Made by a program: the position numbers and the translations under genes. Below, piece by piece: positions 1-7,605 of a stretch of DNA of 7,819 nt (the first letter of the stretch is position 1; every line of letters starts with the position of its first letter). The notes under the pieces are model-generated. The model made no database searches, was not told where the DNA came from, and saw only the letters and a list, made by a program, of their open reading frames with translations. The stretch is taken from NCBI GenBank assembly GCA_016795125.1, contig JAEUIG010000505.1, positions 1 to 7,819 on the forward strand. The letters run 5' to 3'. Source of the DNA: Planctomycetaceae bacterium. GTDB taxonomy: Bacteria; Planctomycetota; Planctomycetia; Planctomycetales; Planctomycetaceae.

Positions 1-1
1 T

Positions 2-175
2 GCCGGCGACAAGGTCGCGCGCCCCTGCACGACGGTTCAACTCACGGAGACCGGAGGGCAGCAGGCCGCCGCCTGCGGTCTCACGCCGCTCTGGTCGGTG
101 CGCGATCAGGACATTGTCCAGTTGCCCGACCTGAAGTCGCTCGCAGGCAGTCCTTTGGCCGGGCGCTGGCAATAG
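2..175 (+). CDS. 3' end of an unrecognised protein (partial, starts before the window)
   Basis: An open frame runs from the first full codon at base 2 to a TAG stop at 173-175, giving the last 57 residues of a protein that begins upstream. Codons are rich in G/C at the third position (many GCC, CTC, GTC, CTG, ACG), as in the genes to the right, and this is the main reason to call it coding. The tail is soluble-looking, contains two Cys (TACTT-type context 'RPCTT' and 'AAACGL'), and ends in 'SPLAGRWQ'. I recognise no family. The stop lies 2 bp from the stop of the convergent M50 gene, so neither gene has room for its own terminator here. Function unknown. Confidence 0.5.
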   Translation, partial: AGDKVARPCTTVQLTETGGQQAAACGLTPLWSVRDQDIVQLPDLKSLAGSPLAGRWQ

Positions 176-177
176 GT

Positions 178-2379
178 TTAGACACGCAGGCCGAACAAAC
201 GCCGCAACGCGACATAAGCGCGGCGCCCGAGCGTTTCGGAGCGGACGGTGACGAGGGCGGCGCCGCGGCCGCCGATCCTCAATCCGGGCTCAACGCGATC
301 CAGCGTGACGCGGGCCTCGTAGAGCGTCGCTCGTTGATCTGCAGCGCCCTGTGACACGTCGCTGGCCAGCAGTCGTGACCACGATGCGACATTCTCCTGC
401 GGCGCAACGGCGGACTGTCGCGAAATCTGGGTGACGACGCCGGTCAGCCGGCGGACGGGGATTGCATCGGCCCGCAGGGACACCGGCTGTCCGACCTGCA
501 GTTCCGCCACCGAGTCTTCATCAACGACCAGCGTCGCCACCAGTTGCTGCGGGTCTCCCACCAGGCATAGCAGGGCGCCTGCCGGAACGGCGCGGCCAAA
601 CTGTTCGCGACTGATGGGCGATGGCGGAGCCGGTTCGCCGGAGTCGTCCGCGCCATCCGCAACTGGTGGGGGCAGGACGACGCCGGTGATTTCCGCCGTC
701 ATGGTCAGGCGCGCGTGGTTCTGCCGCAACGTTTCCAGCTGCTGCTCCAGTGCGGCAAGTTCTTCGCGCGCCGCGGGCAACTCCTGGACGGCGATTGCAT
801 CCCGGTCGCGACGCGAATCCAGTGCGCGGACGCGGACCTGCTGCCGGGCCAGCCGTCCGGACAGTGCCGCGATCTGGATGTCGAGGTCCGGGTTGTCCAA
901 GGCGACGATCACGTCGCCCTGTTGCACAGCCTCTCCGCATGCGACGGCACTCTGCAGCCGGCCGGACATAAGGGCGTAAACGGGGCGCGCATCGACCGGT
1001 TCGATAACGAACGGCACGCCGACGTGCTGGGGCAGGGGCATCATCAGGAAGGCGGCCAGCAGGGCGATTGCCATCAGCATGGCGGCGGAGAATCGCCGGC
1101 CGTTCAGCGGCCGGCTGGTCGAGGGACGCCGGATCCGCCGCGCGAGGCTCGCCGTCGGCCCGTAGATGACGCCACCGACCGTCACGACGCTCAGCAGCAT
1201 GGCCAATGATCCCAGTCCCTGCGGCGCGAGAGTTCGATGCAGCATCCACAGGATGCCAACCATCACGAGCAACCGGTACACCCCGGAGAGGACGCCGTAG
1301 GCCACCAGCAGGCGACGGCGATCCGGGCGGATGTCATCGCGACCGGGATCAATTCCGATCAGCCGCTGCGCAAGACTGCTGACCGCCGTTTTCGACTGCT
1401 GGGCCAAATTGGGAATTCCCCACAGGTCGGACAGCACGTAGTAACCGTCATAGCGCAGCAGCGGGTTGCCGTTGAGCAGCAGCGTATTGACGGAACACAG
1501 CAGCACGATGTTGAGCGCGACCTGGTGCACGACGCCCGGCTCCGAAAATCGCCACAAGTACACGCAGGCCGACGCCAGCAGCAGCTCGACAAACATCCCG
1601 GCACTCGACACGGCGATCCGCTTCCATTTGCTCGGAATCATCCAGGCGTCGGAGACGTTGCAATACAGGCAGGGCACGAACACGAGCAGCATGGCGCCGA
1701 TCTCGTGGCTTTCACCGCCGAAGTGCTTGCAGGCGACGCCGTGCCCCAGTTCGTGCAGGATCTTGGAAATCGCCACCGCCGCCATCAGCGCCAGCAGGTT
1801 CTCCCGGTGGAGCAGGGCGTCCTGCGTCAGCTCCGACGCAGCGGGCGGGTGCGCCAGCATCACGAGCATTGCGGAGACCATCAGGCACAGCGCAGCGCAC
1901 AGGAACCACGGACGGAACGCCCAGCGCGTCCGGCGCTCCAGTTGCTCCAGAAACCGATCTGCGTCGACGCCGCGAAACCGGATGGCGAGGATCGACAACA
2001 GCGACTGTGCGAACGACCGGCGCTGCTTGCGGCGTCCACGTTCGTAGACCTGTGCTCCCTGACCGGGTGCATCGGAGACCAGCATTCCCAGTGCGTGCAT
2101 CCGGGCGACGAACTCTCCCAGTGTCGGCAGTCCCAGCCGACGTGGAACGAATTGCCGCTCAAAGGCGCGGCAGATTTCGTGCGCGGTTCGCCGGCCATCA
2201 AGCAGCTGCAGCAGCGAGAACTCTTCGGGGCCAAACGCCAGATAATGCAGCGCCACCGGGTCCTTGACGACCCAGACCACCTCGCCGCCGTGCACCTGCG
2301 GCATCCAGTGCAGGTCCGGCCGCATCCGCGCTCGGAGCGGACGCATCTTGCGACTGGATTGGGAATCTGGCACGTCCAT
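178..2379 (-). CDS. PqqD-like / M50 site-2-type zinc metalloprotease with C-terminal HlyD-type (biotinyl-lipoyl) adaptor module
   Basis: This is a 733-residue chimera. Residues ~20-105 ('RPDLHWMPQ', 'VVWVVKDPVALHYLAFG', 'LLDGRRTAHEI') look like the small PqqD-like winged-helix fold, which in RiPP systems binds leader peptides. Residues ~157-448 are a polytopic membrane domain with the zinc protease signature HELGH at 209-213 and the third-ligand motif NPLLRYDGYY (D311); 'CLYCNVSDAW' near 238 is also typical of this M50 group. TM segments are visible near 157-177, 193-208, 255-275, 287-303, 357-380, 389-408 and 430-448. After the last TM, residues ~460-512 form the first lipoyl half, ~500-560 a short coiled coil, ~560-610 the second lipoyl half, and ~611-715 an HlyD-like beta barrel, expected in the periplasm. 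All three zinc ligands are intact, so an active intramembrane protease is expected. ATG at 2377-2379 is the first start; M12 and M19 precede the PqqD-like domain and are alternatives. It is the last gene of the operon, 6 bp after the short adaptor gene. Automatic annotation may call it 'site-2 protease family', 'YydH-like' or 'HlyD family'. The substrate is unknown. Confidence 0.9.
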   Translation of the reverse strand: MDVPDSQSSRKMRPLRARMRPDLHWMPQVHGGEVVWVVKDPVALHYLAFGPEEFSLLQLLDGRRTAHEICRAFERQFVPRRLGLPTLGEFVARMHALGMLVSDAPGQGAQVYERGRRKQRRSFAQSLLSILAIRFRGVDADRFLEQLERRTRWAFRPWFLCAALCLMVSAMLVMLAHPPAASELTQDALLHRENLLALMAAVAISKILHELGHGVACKHFGGESHEIGAMLLVFVPCLYCNVSDAWMIPSKWKRIAVSSAGMFVELLLASACVYLWRFSEPGVVHQVALNIVLLCSVNTLLLNGNPLLRYDGYYVLSDLWGIPNLAQQSKTAVSSLAQRLIGIDPGRDDIRPDRRRLLVAYGVLSGVYRLLVMVGILWMLHRTLAPQGLGSLAMLLSVVTVGGVIYGPTASLARRIRRPSTSRPLNGRRFSAAMLMAIALLAAFLMMPLPQHVGVPFVIEPVDARPVYALMSGRLQSAVACGEAVQQGDVIVALDNPDLDIQIAALSGRLARQQVRVRALDSRRDRDAIAVQELPAAREELAALEQQLETLRQNHARLTMTAEITGVVLPPPVADGADDSGEPAPPSPISREQFGRAVPAGALLCLVGDPQQLVATLVVDEDSVAELQVGQPVSLRADAIPVRRLTGVVTQISRQSAVAPQENVASWSRLLASDVSQGAADQRATLYEARVTLDRVEPGLRIGGRGAALVTVRSETLGRRAYVALRRLFGLRV

Positions 2380-2385
2380 CGGCCG

Positions 2386-3252
2386 TCACTTGCGAGTGGA
2401 AATCCTGAGACGCCCGGACATGCCGGACTTCAGATCGGCGGCCGCATTGTCGATCTCGGCCCACACGAGGATCTGGCCGTTGACGGAATCCACTTCCTGA
2501 CCGACGAGCGTCAACTGGCCGACGTAATCCCTGGTGCGACCGTCCGGCAATTCGATCGTGAGCGTCGCGCGCGACTGCGTGCTCAGCAGCAGCGAATGCT
2601 TCACGGCGACAAAGCCTTCCGCCTGCACCTTCTCCATATTCAGCACGCGGACCACGGTTTCGCCTGGCTCGACCCATTCACCGATATGCGGCTTGATCTC
2701 CACGACGACACCGTTGATGGGGGACACGATGCGACGGCGTTCCACCTGCCGTTCGGCGATGAGCACTTCCTGCTGCAGCGAGTCGGCTTCCAGCTTCGAG
2801 AGCCGCAGTGTGAGCTCCGCCTGCTCGACGGCCAGCGCCGCCCGTTCCACGTTGAGCTGGAGCTGATCGAGTTCCGCCGCCGAGATGCTGCCCGGCAGCC
2901 GTTCCAGCCCCGCCTGCACGCGGCTGAGCTCCGACTGCTCAACCTCCAATGACTTCCGCGCGAACCGCAGGTCGACATCGTCCGTAGCTTTCTCCGTCGC
3001 GACCTGGGCCTTTAAACGCGCGCGGGCAAGTTCCAGCAGCGGCTCCTCATCGCCGATCTGCAACAGCAGCTGTCCGGCCTGCACCTTGTCGCCGGGATGG
3101 ACTTCCACGGCCGTCAGCGTGCCGAACTCGCGGGCCGGCACATCGGTCCGCTCGACGGCCCGAATAATGACGGAGGGGACTTCCACGTCACCCGCGATCA
3201 CATCCGCTCCCAGGAAAGCGTGGAGTACGACGAACATCTGGCAGATCAACAT
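2386..3252 (-). CDS. HlyD-family periplasmic adaptor (membrane fusion protein), short form
   Basis: A 288-residue adaptor. Residues 1-21 form a weak signal peptide or anchor (hydrophobic 'MFVVLHAFLGADVIAG'), placing the rest in the periplasm. Residues ~37-69 are the first lipoyl half ('VEVHPGDKVQAGQLLLQIGD'). Residues ~70-172 are a long charged Leu/Ala/Glu-rich helical hairpin (coiled coil). Residues ~172-206 are the second lipoyl half ('RRIVSPINGVVVEI', 'GEWVEPGETVVRVLN'). The remainder is a beta-barrel region ending 'LKSGMSGRLRIS'. In this family the coiled-coil tip docks on a TolC-type channel and the barrel faces an inner-membrane partner. ATG at 3250-3252 is the only ATG/GTG/TTG between the upstream stop and the hydrophobic stretch; a second ATG at 3235-3237 (M6) is possible. 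There is no convincing Shine-Dalgarno. It lies 48 bp after the GAF-HlyD gene and 6 bp before the M50 gene, suggesting co-transcription and coupled translation. No pump gene is adjacent. Confidence 0.88.
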   Translation of the reverse strand: MLICQMFVVLHAFLGADVIAGDVEVPSVIIRAVERTDVPAREFGTLTAVEVHPGDKVQAGQLLLQIGDEEPLLELARARLKAQVATEKATDDVDLRFARKSLEVEQSELSRVQAGLERLPGSISAAELDQLQLNVERAALAVEQAELTLRLSKLEADSLQQEVLIAERQVERRRIVSPINGVVVEIKPHIGEWVEPGETVVRVLNMEKVQAEGFVAVKHSLLLSTQSRATLTIELPDGRTRDYVGQLTLVGQEVDSVNGQILVWAEIDNAAADLKSGMSGRLRISTRK

Positions 3253-3300
3253 GGGAGCGTGATTCCGAGGGAGTAATACCTGATGCGACGGCAGCGATGA

Positions 3301-5265
3301 TCAGTACCACACCAGTCGCACCACGGCCTCGTATAAGTCGTGAAACCAGACGTATCCGAGCGAGCGATGTCCGCAGTCGATGCGGGCGAGGACCGACGTG
3401 CCGCAACGCTCGTCATCAAAACCGCCAGTCGTGACGGCGGCGGTCGCGGGCGCACTGACCCGCTCGCCCCGGGTGTCGCGGTCCCATTGCACGGCGCCGG
3501 CAAGCTGCTCGAGCCGCGCGTGATGCGTCCTGTCCGCCTGGGTGGCGAGGAGGAACTCGACATCCAGGCCGTCCGGCGAATCGGAAATGGCGTCCACGAC
3601 GTGTCCGGCGTCGCGCTCGTCCAGGTGCAGGTCCAGAATCCAGCCGCTGTGGGTATCGGCGACGGTCAACAGGCGTTCGCCTTCACGGACCGGACGACGC
3701 ATCAGGTCCTCGCGCACGTTCCACGTCGCGACGCGCCCGGCAATCGGTGCTTTCACGACCAACCGCTCGCGCCTGGTTTCCAGCAGGGCCAGTTGCCGGC
3801 GCAGGCTGTCCAGCTCCTCGCGGACCTCCGCCTCTTCCCCGGACATTCGCTCGGCAGCGCCAGGATCGTCGGCCCGCCGATCATCGTCCAGACGCCGGAC
3901 GCCGATCGATGTCAGCTTCTTGGTCCACGTTTCGATTGCCCCGGCAATCCGCTGCACTTCCAGATCCAGTTCCGGACTGTTCATGGTGAGCAGGGTGGCG
4001 TTCGCAGCGACGTTGTCGTCCGCCTCCACCAGCACCTGTTCGACGATGCCGTCGGACGGAGCGTAGACATGCTGCCGCACAACTGGCTGGAGTTCCCCAG
4101 CAGCAGTCACGACCAGGGGCGCCGGCACGATAGCGAGCAGGATTGAAATCGCAGAAATGGCAATCAGCGCAGCGGTCGTCCAGGCCTTGCGGCCTCCCAG
4201 CCACAATCGCCGCACCCAGTGCACTGGCAGCAGCGACTGTGCCCAGGCGATGTCGGAATATCGCACCGCATTCTGCAGGCCGACGGCGGCATGCCGGGAC
4301 AGGCGCGCGAGGCGTGCTTCAAACAATTCGGGCCTGGCGCGGGTGAACCACTCGGCAATGACGACGCCGACCGGTTGCGCGCCGGGTTCGGCGTCGGCAG
4401 CCTTCAGCGTCGCGAACATCGCCGTCCGCACCTGGCACACGTCGGCATAGGCCACGATCTCATCGGACAACGCCCTGCTGTCGCCCGATTCCGACTCGAC
4501 ATACGTGACGGAATCTCCCGTGCGGGCAACGGTGGCGGCCGCGGCTTCGATGGCCCGCACGGCGGCCGAACGACGGTCCGGCAGGTCCACCCCGCTGATA
4601 CTGAGGAGGCGCAACTGCGGCCCGTCGTCCACCAGCACGCACACCCGATCGCAGCCAATCAGCCGCCGTCCGTCGTTGGCAATCGCGAAGGCCGACTCAT
4701 GGAGATTCAGGCTGCCGTGGAGGCTGAGCAACAAAGTCTCCCAGTCGCCTCCTGCGAAAGTCGGTGCAGTCGTTGGGCCGCTGGCATAAAGAAACGCCGC
4801 ACAATGCGATTCCGCGCGCTGCAGAAACTGGAGGACGCCGCGCCGTTGCGATTCGTCGGATGACGCGTCGAACAGCAGTTCGATCAGGCTGGAACCGGAC
4901 GGGCTGCCGACCGGCCAGTGGACGATCAGGCCGCCATTCTGGTCACCAGAACCGTCGTCGTGTTCGCAGGGGATCAGCCGCCGCTCTCCGGTGGACAGGC
5001 TCTCTCGGCGCAGTTCGGAAAACGCCGGGCCGGTGCCGCCGTTCGCAATCCAGCTTTGATAGGCAGCGCCGGAGACGGCGCGGCATTCGATCTGGAGTCC
5101 GTCCGGCGCCGCCCAGAGACCGCCGCCGCGTACGACGTCAGGAGCGGCGACAGCAGCGAGCAACTGCTGCAGGAATTCGGCGTGCGATGCTCCGGTCCCC
5201 GCGAGCGCAGCCATCGCCGCCAGTCGTTCGTCGGTATCCTCGCGCCGGAGCTGCACCATCGTCAC
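3301..5265 (-). CDS. GAF-domain, single-TM HlyD-type adaptor (cytoplasmic sensor fused to periplasmic adaptor)
   Basis: A 654-residue protein in two halves joined by one TM helix (~361-385). In the cytoplasmic half, residues ~172-332 resemble a GAF domain (strand 'RVCVLVDDGPQLRLLSISG', helix 'AAVRAIEAAAATVARTG', 'GVVIAEWF', then a long C-terminal helix). Residues ~30-162 look like a more degenerate GAF-like copy ('GGGLWAAPDGLQIECRAVSG', 'SSLIELLFDA'). The periplasmic half has a lipoyl half at ~396-430 ('VYAPSDGIVEQVLVEADDNV'), a coiled coil at ~432-503, a second lipoyl half at ~500-537 ('VVKAPIAGRVATWNV'), then a beta-rich domain and a C-terminal motif 'SLGYVWFHDLYE'. The listed start is GTG at 5263-5265. 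ATG at 5257-5259, two codons in, is equally good, and an in-frame TGA at 5275-5277 blocks any longer start. It is first in the operon. The GAF ligand cannot be predicted: I see no clear cyclic-nucleotide or chromophore motif. It may gate the complex in response to a small molecule (inference). Confidence 0.88.
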   Translation of the reverse strand: MTMVQLRREDTDERLAAMAALAGTGASHAEFLQQLLAAVAAPDVVRGGGLWAAPDGLQIECRAVSGAAYQSWIANGGTGPAFSELRRESLSTGERRLIPCEHDDGSGDQNGGLIVHWPVGSPSGSSLIELLFDASSDESQRRGVLQFLQRAESHCAAFLYASGPTTAPTFAGGDWETLLLSLHGSLNLHESAFAIANDGRRLIGCDRVCVLVDDGPQLRLLSISGVDLPDRRSAAVRAIEAAAATVARTGDSVTYVESESGDSRALSDEIVAYADVCQVRTAMFATLKAADAEPGAQPVGVVIAEWFTRARPELFEARLARLSRHAAVGLQNAVRYSDIAWAQSLLPVHWVRRLWLGGRKAWTTAALIAISAISILLAIVPAPLVVTAAGELQPVVRQHVYAPSDGIVEQVLVEADDNVAANATLLTMNSPELDLEVQRIAGAIETWTKKLTSIGVRRLDDDRRADDPGAAERMSGEEAEVREELDSLRRQLALLETRRERLVVKAPIAGRVATWNVREDLMRRPVREGERLLTVADTHSGWILDLHLDERDAGHVVDAISDSPDGLDVEFLLATQADRTHHARLEQLAGAVQWDRDTRGERVSAPATAAVTTGGFDDERCGTSVLARIDCGHRSLGYVWFHDLYEAVVRLVWY

Positions 5266-5669
5266 CAGCCTGCATCAGTGCGACACCTATCCGCATATCC
5301 TAGCGGGACTTGAGCCGTCGCGAGAGTCCGATCTGCCGTCGATTCCCTGGAGACCATACGGGAGCGTCTGAATACGGCAGGTGTGTCCGGTTCGTGTCAA
5401 GATTTGCCGCCTCGGGGGAATCTTACGATTTTGACGAAAACTCCAATTCCGGGGACTCGGCGAATGCCGAAACAAGAACGGGGGCGGACCGCCGCGATGG
5501 CCGCATTCGGTGCCATCGCGCGCGGAAGGGGATTTGGCGCGGCGCTGCCGCTCGCTTCCGCCCTCGACCGGCGACCACCATCAATCACTTTCGCCACGAT
5601 CCGCCCGAGCGCTCCGAGCGCATGCTGCTCGTCCGAAACAGTTCCGAACCGCGGATTCGCGCCCGCCGA
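5266..5669. promoter_or_regulatory. Divergent intergenic region between the adaptor/protease operon and the tolC-like gene
   Basis: About 400 bp separate the operon start from the preferred tolC-like start, so promoters for both directions should lie here. The tolC frame stays open back to a TTG at 5310, but that stretch uses poor codons (AGA, AGG, TGT, many A/T third positions) and its translation has no signal or domain features, so I treat it as non-coding. The most AT-rich patch is about 5417-5448 and is the likeliest promoter or operator zone. A GGATA direct repeat on the minus strand, at about 5290-5302 just upstream of the operon start, is a weak oddity. I see no riboswitch or clear operator. 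Confidence 0.45.
5369..5400 (-). promoter_or_regulatory. Candidate sigma70-like promoter for the minus-strand operon
   Basis: On the minus strand a perfect TTGACA (complement of 5395-5400) is followed after 20 bp by TATTCA (complement of 5369-5374), a 4/6 match to TATAAT. The spacer is longer than the usual 16-18 bp, so the -10 assignment is weak. The position, about 105-130 bp upstream of the GTG/ATG start of the GAF-HlyD gene, fits. In GC-rich DNA a perfect TTGACA in the only gap between divergent genes is suggestive, no more. Confidence 0.22.
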
Positions 5670-7592
5670 ATGACGAGCCGGGTGTGCACCTACGTTCGTT
5701 GGACGATGTTGCTCGCGTCTCTAGCCGTCGGCTGCACGGTGCACGACAAGCCGTTCAAGGGGAGCGACTTCGACCGCTTCTACCAGGCCCAGGCTCAAAC
5801 CGTCGTCTACGCCGATCCCTCGGCCGCCCCGCAGGATACGCGCGATCCCTACTCGCTTCCTGCGCCGGTCAGCCTCAGCCTGGAGGAGATGCCTCCCTAC
5901 TGGGACGTGACGCTCGAGGAAGCGGTCCATATGGCGATCTCCAACGCCAGCGTGCTGCGGGAACTGGGCGGGACGATCCTCAAGAATCCACAGGCGACGC
6001 AGTCGGCCCGGTCTCCCGGACTCGTGGAGACCGATCCGCGGTTCGGCGTCCAGGCGGCGCTCTCGGCCTATGACGCGCAGTTCACGTCGCGCGGGAATTT
6101 CCAGAACAACGACCGCGTGTTCAACAACGTGTTCCAGGGGGGCGGAACCAACCAGTTCACGCAGGATTACGCCACCTGGGTCACGGAGATTTCGAAACGC
6201 ACCGCCACCGGCAGCACATTCGCCTTCCGCAACAACACCGACTACGACGCCAACAACGCCCCCGGTAACCTGTTCAGCAGCGCCTGGAACACGAACCTCG
6301 AAGCCCAGTTCCGCCAGCCGCTGCTGCAGGGTTACGGGGCGGACTACAACCGCATCGCCGGGGCCTACGGCGTTCCCGGACTCTACAACGGCGTGGTGCT
6401 CGCGCGCGTGAACACCGAGATCGAAATGACGGAGTTCGAGATCGGGTTCCGCGATCTGCTCAGCAACGTCGAAAACGCCTACTGGGACCTGTATTTCGCC
6501 TATCGCGACCTGCAGGTGAAGATTCAGGCCCGCAACGATGCGCTGTACGTCCTCAATTACGTCAAGACGCACGGCGAACGTTCCGGCCTGGGCGCCGGCC
6601 GGGAAGCTGAAGCCGAGGAACAATACTGGCGCTTCGAACAGGAAGTGGAAAACGCCCTCAACGGCCGGTTGATCGACGGCACCCGGGCCAGCAACGGCAG
6701 CACCGGCGGAACCGTCCGCGGCGTGCCCGGCGTTTACGTCGCCGAGCGGAGAATGCGGCTGCTGCTGGGACTGCCGACGACCGACGGCCGCCTGCTGCGC
6801 CCCGTCGACGAGCCGATCACCGCCGACATCGAGATGGACTGGCAGCATCTGCTGACCGAAGCCATGTCGCGCCGCGAGGAGCTGCGCAAGCAGCGGCGCA
6901 TTGTGCAGCGGCACGAGTTCGAACTGACCGCCACGCGCAACCTGCTGAAGCCGCAACTGGACGTGATCGGCCTGTACCGCTGGCGTGGATTCGGCCACGA
7001 CCTGATTGAACTCGGCAACGACCCGCAGTTCGGCAACGCTGTCAATAACCTGACCAGCGGCAACTACCAGGAATGGCAGCTCGGCATGGAACTGTCCCTG
7101 CCGATCGGGTTCCGGCGCGCGCAGAACGCCGTCCGGCATTACGAAATCCAGCTCGCGCAGGACCGTGCGGTCCTTAAGGAGCAGGAACAGCAGATAGCGC
7201 ACGACCTGAGCAATGCGCTGGCCGAGAAGGATCGCGCGTACCGTTCGGTGCAGTCGACGTTCAATCGGCGGCGGGCCGCCCTATTGCAGGTGGAAGCGCT
7301 CCGCGCACGGTTTGATACCGGCCGCGCCACGGTCGACGAAATCCTGGATGCGCAGCGGCGGCTGGCGGACGCGGAAAGCGCGCACTTCCTCGCGCGCGTC
7401 GAGTACACCGTGGCCATCAAGAACATCCAGGTCGAGAAGGGGTCGCTCTTCGACTACAACTCCGTCACCCTGATGGACGGCACGCACTCGCAGTCAATGT
7501 TCGACGAAGAATCGCGTGTGAGCCTGCGAGACCTGCCGCCGCAGGGAGGCATGACCGCCCCGCCCGCCCCGGCTGCGGAGCTGTCTGAGTGA
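5670..7592 (+). CDS. TolC-family outer-membrane efflux/secretion lipoprotein
   Basis: A 640-residue outer-membrane channel subunit; three copies would form the barrel and periplasmic tunnel that HlyD-type adaptors dock onto. The chosen start, ATG at 5670-5672, gives a lipoprotein signal peptide: basic n-region (R4, R10), hydrophobic 'WTMLLASLAVG' and lipobox LAVGC with the acylated Cys at 22. The frame is open to a TTG at 5310, but that extension puts ~120 Arg-rich residues before the signal and is rejected; ATG at 5622 is a less likely alternative. Two TolC-type repeats are visible. The first begins at ~78 ('WDVTLEEAVHMAISNASVL'), with Asn-rich barrel strands at ~134-220 ending 'RQPLLQGYGADYNRIAG' and helices at ~245-335 ('NVENAYWDLYFAYRDL'). 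The second begins at ~390, with barrel strands at ~427-482 ('LKPQLDVIGLYRW', 'LGMELSLPIGFRRAQN') and helices at ~483-595 ('RFDTGRATVDEILDAQRRL'). The C-terminus is a Pro-rich tail. It is divergent from the adaptor operon, its probable partner. No clear Shine-Dalgarno precedes the start. Confidence 0.9.
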   Translation: MTSRVCTYVRWTMLLASLAVGCTVHDKPFKGSDFDRFYQAQAQTVVYADPSAAPQDTRDPYSLPAPVSLSLEEMPPYWDVTLEEAVHMAISNASVLRELGGTILKNPQATQSARSPGLVETDPRFGVQAALSAYDAQFTSRGNFQNNDRVFNNVFQGGGTNQFTQDYATWVTEISKRTATGSTFAFRNNTDYDANNAPGNLFSSAWNTNLEAQFRQPLLQGYGADYNRIAGAYGVPGLYNGVVLARVNTEIEMTEFEIGFRDLLSNVENAYWDLYFAYRDLQVKIQARNDALYVLNYVKTHGERSGLGAGREAEAEEQYWRFEQEVENALNGRLIDGTRASNGSTGGTVRGVPGVYVAERRMRLLLGLPTTDGRLLRPVDEPITADIEMDWQHLLTEAMSRREELRKQRRIVQRHEFELTATRNLLKPQLDVIGLYRWRGFGHDLIELGNDPQFGNAVNNLTSGNYQEWQLGMELSLPIGFRRAQNAVRHYEIQLAQDRAVLKEQEQQIAHDLSNALAEKDRAYRSVQSTFNRRRAALLQVEALRARFDTGRATVDEILDAQRRLADAESAHFLARVEYTVAIKNIQVEKGSLFDYNSVTLMDGTHSQSMFDEESRVSLRDLPPQGGMTAPPAPAAELSE

Positions 7593-7605
7593 ACTCGCAC
7601 GGAAG

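Noticed and set aside
1237..2952. A 571-codon open frame on the + strand opposite the M50 and short HlyD genes
   Set aside because: Its translation is rich in His, Gln, Arg and Asp with no domain features, and it spans the antisense of two genes with clear motifs. It is a GC-rich antisense shadow.
5424..5436. TACGAT and TTGACG on the + strand, considered as tolC promoter elements
   Set aside because: TACGAT has only a TTGCCG at 14-bp spacing upstream, and TTGACG has no -10-like hexamer at 16-18 bp. Neither makes a convincing promoter.
5417..5450. Short inverted repeat GGAAT...ATTCC in the AT-rich patch of the intergenic region, considered as an operator
   Set aside because: Only 5 bp with a 24-bp spacer, which is easily chance.
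5310..5669. N-terminal extension of the tolC-like protein from TTG 5310
   Set aside because: It would bury the lipoprotein signal behind ~120 Arg-rich residues, and its codon use is unlike the rest of the gene.
5721..7202. A 493-codon open frame on the - strand opposite the tolC-like gene
   Set aside because: The + strand product has a lipobox and two TolC repeats. The antisense product is Val/Gln/His-rich with no recognisable fold.
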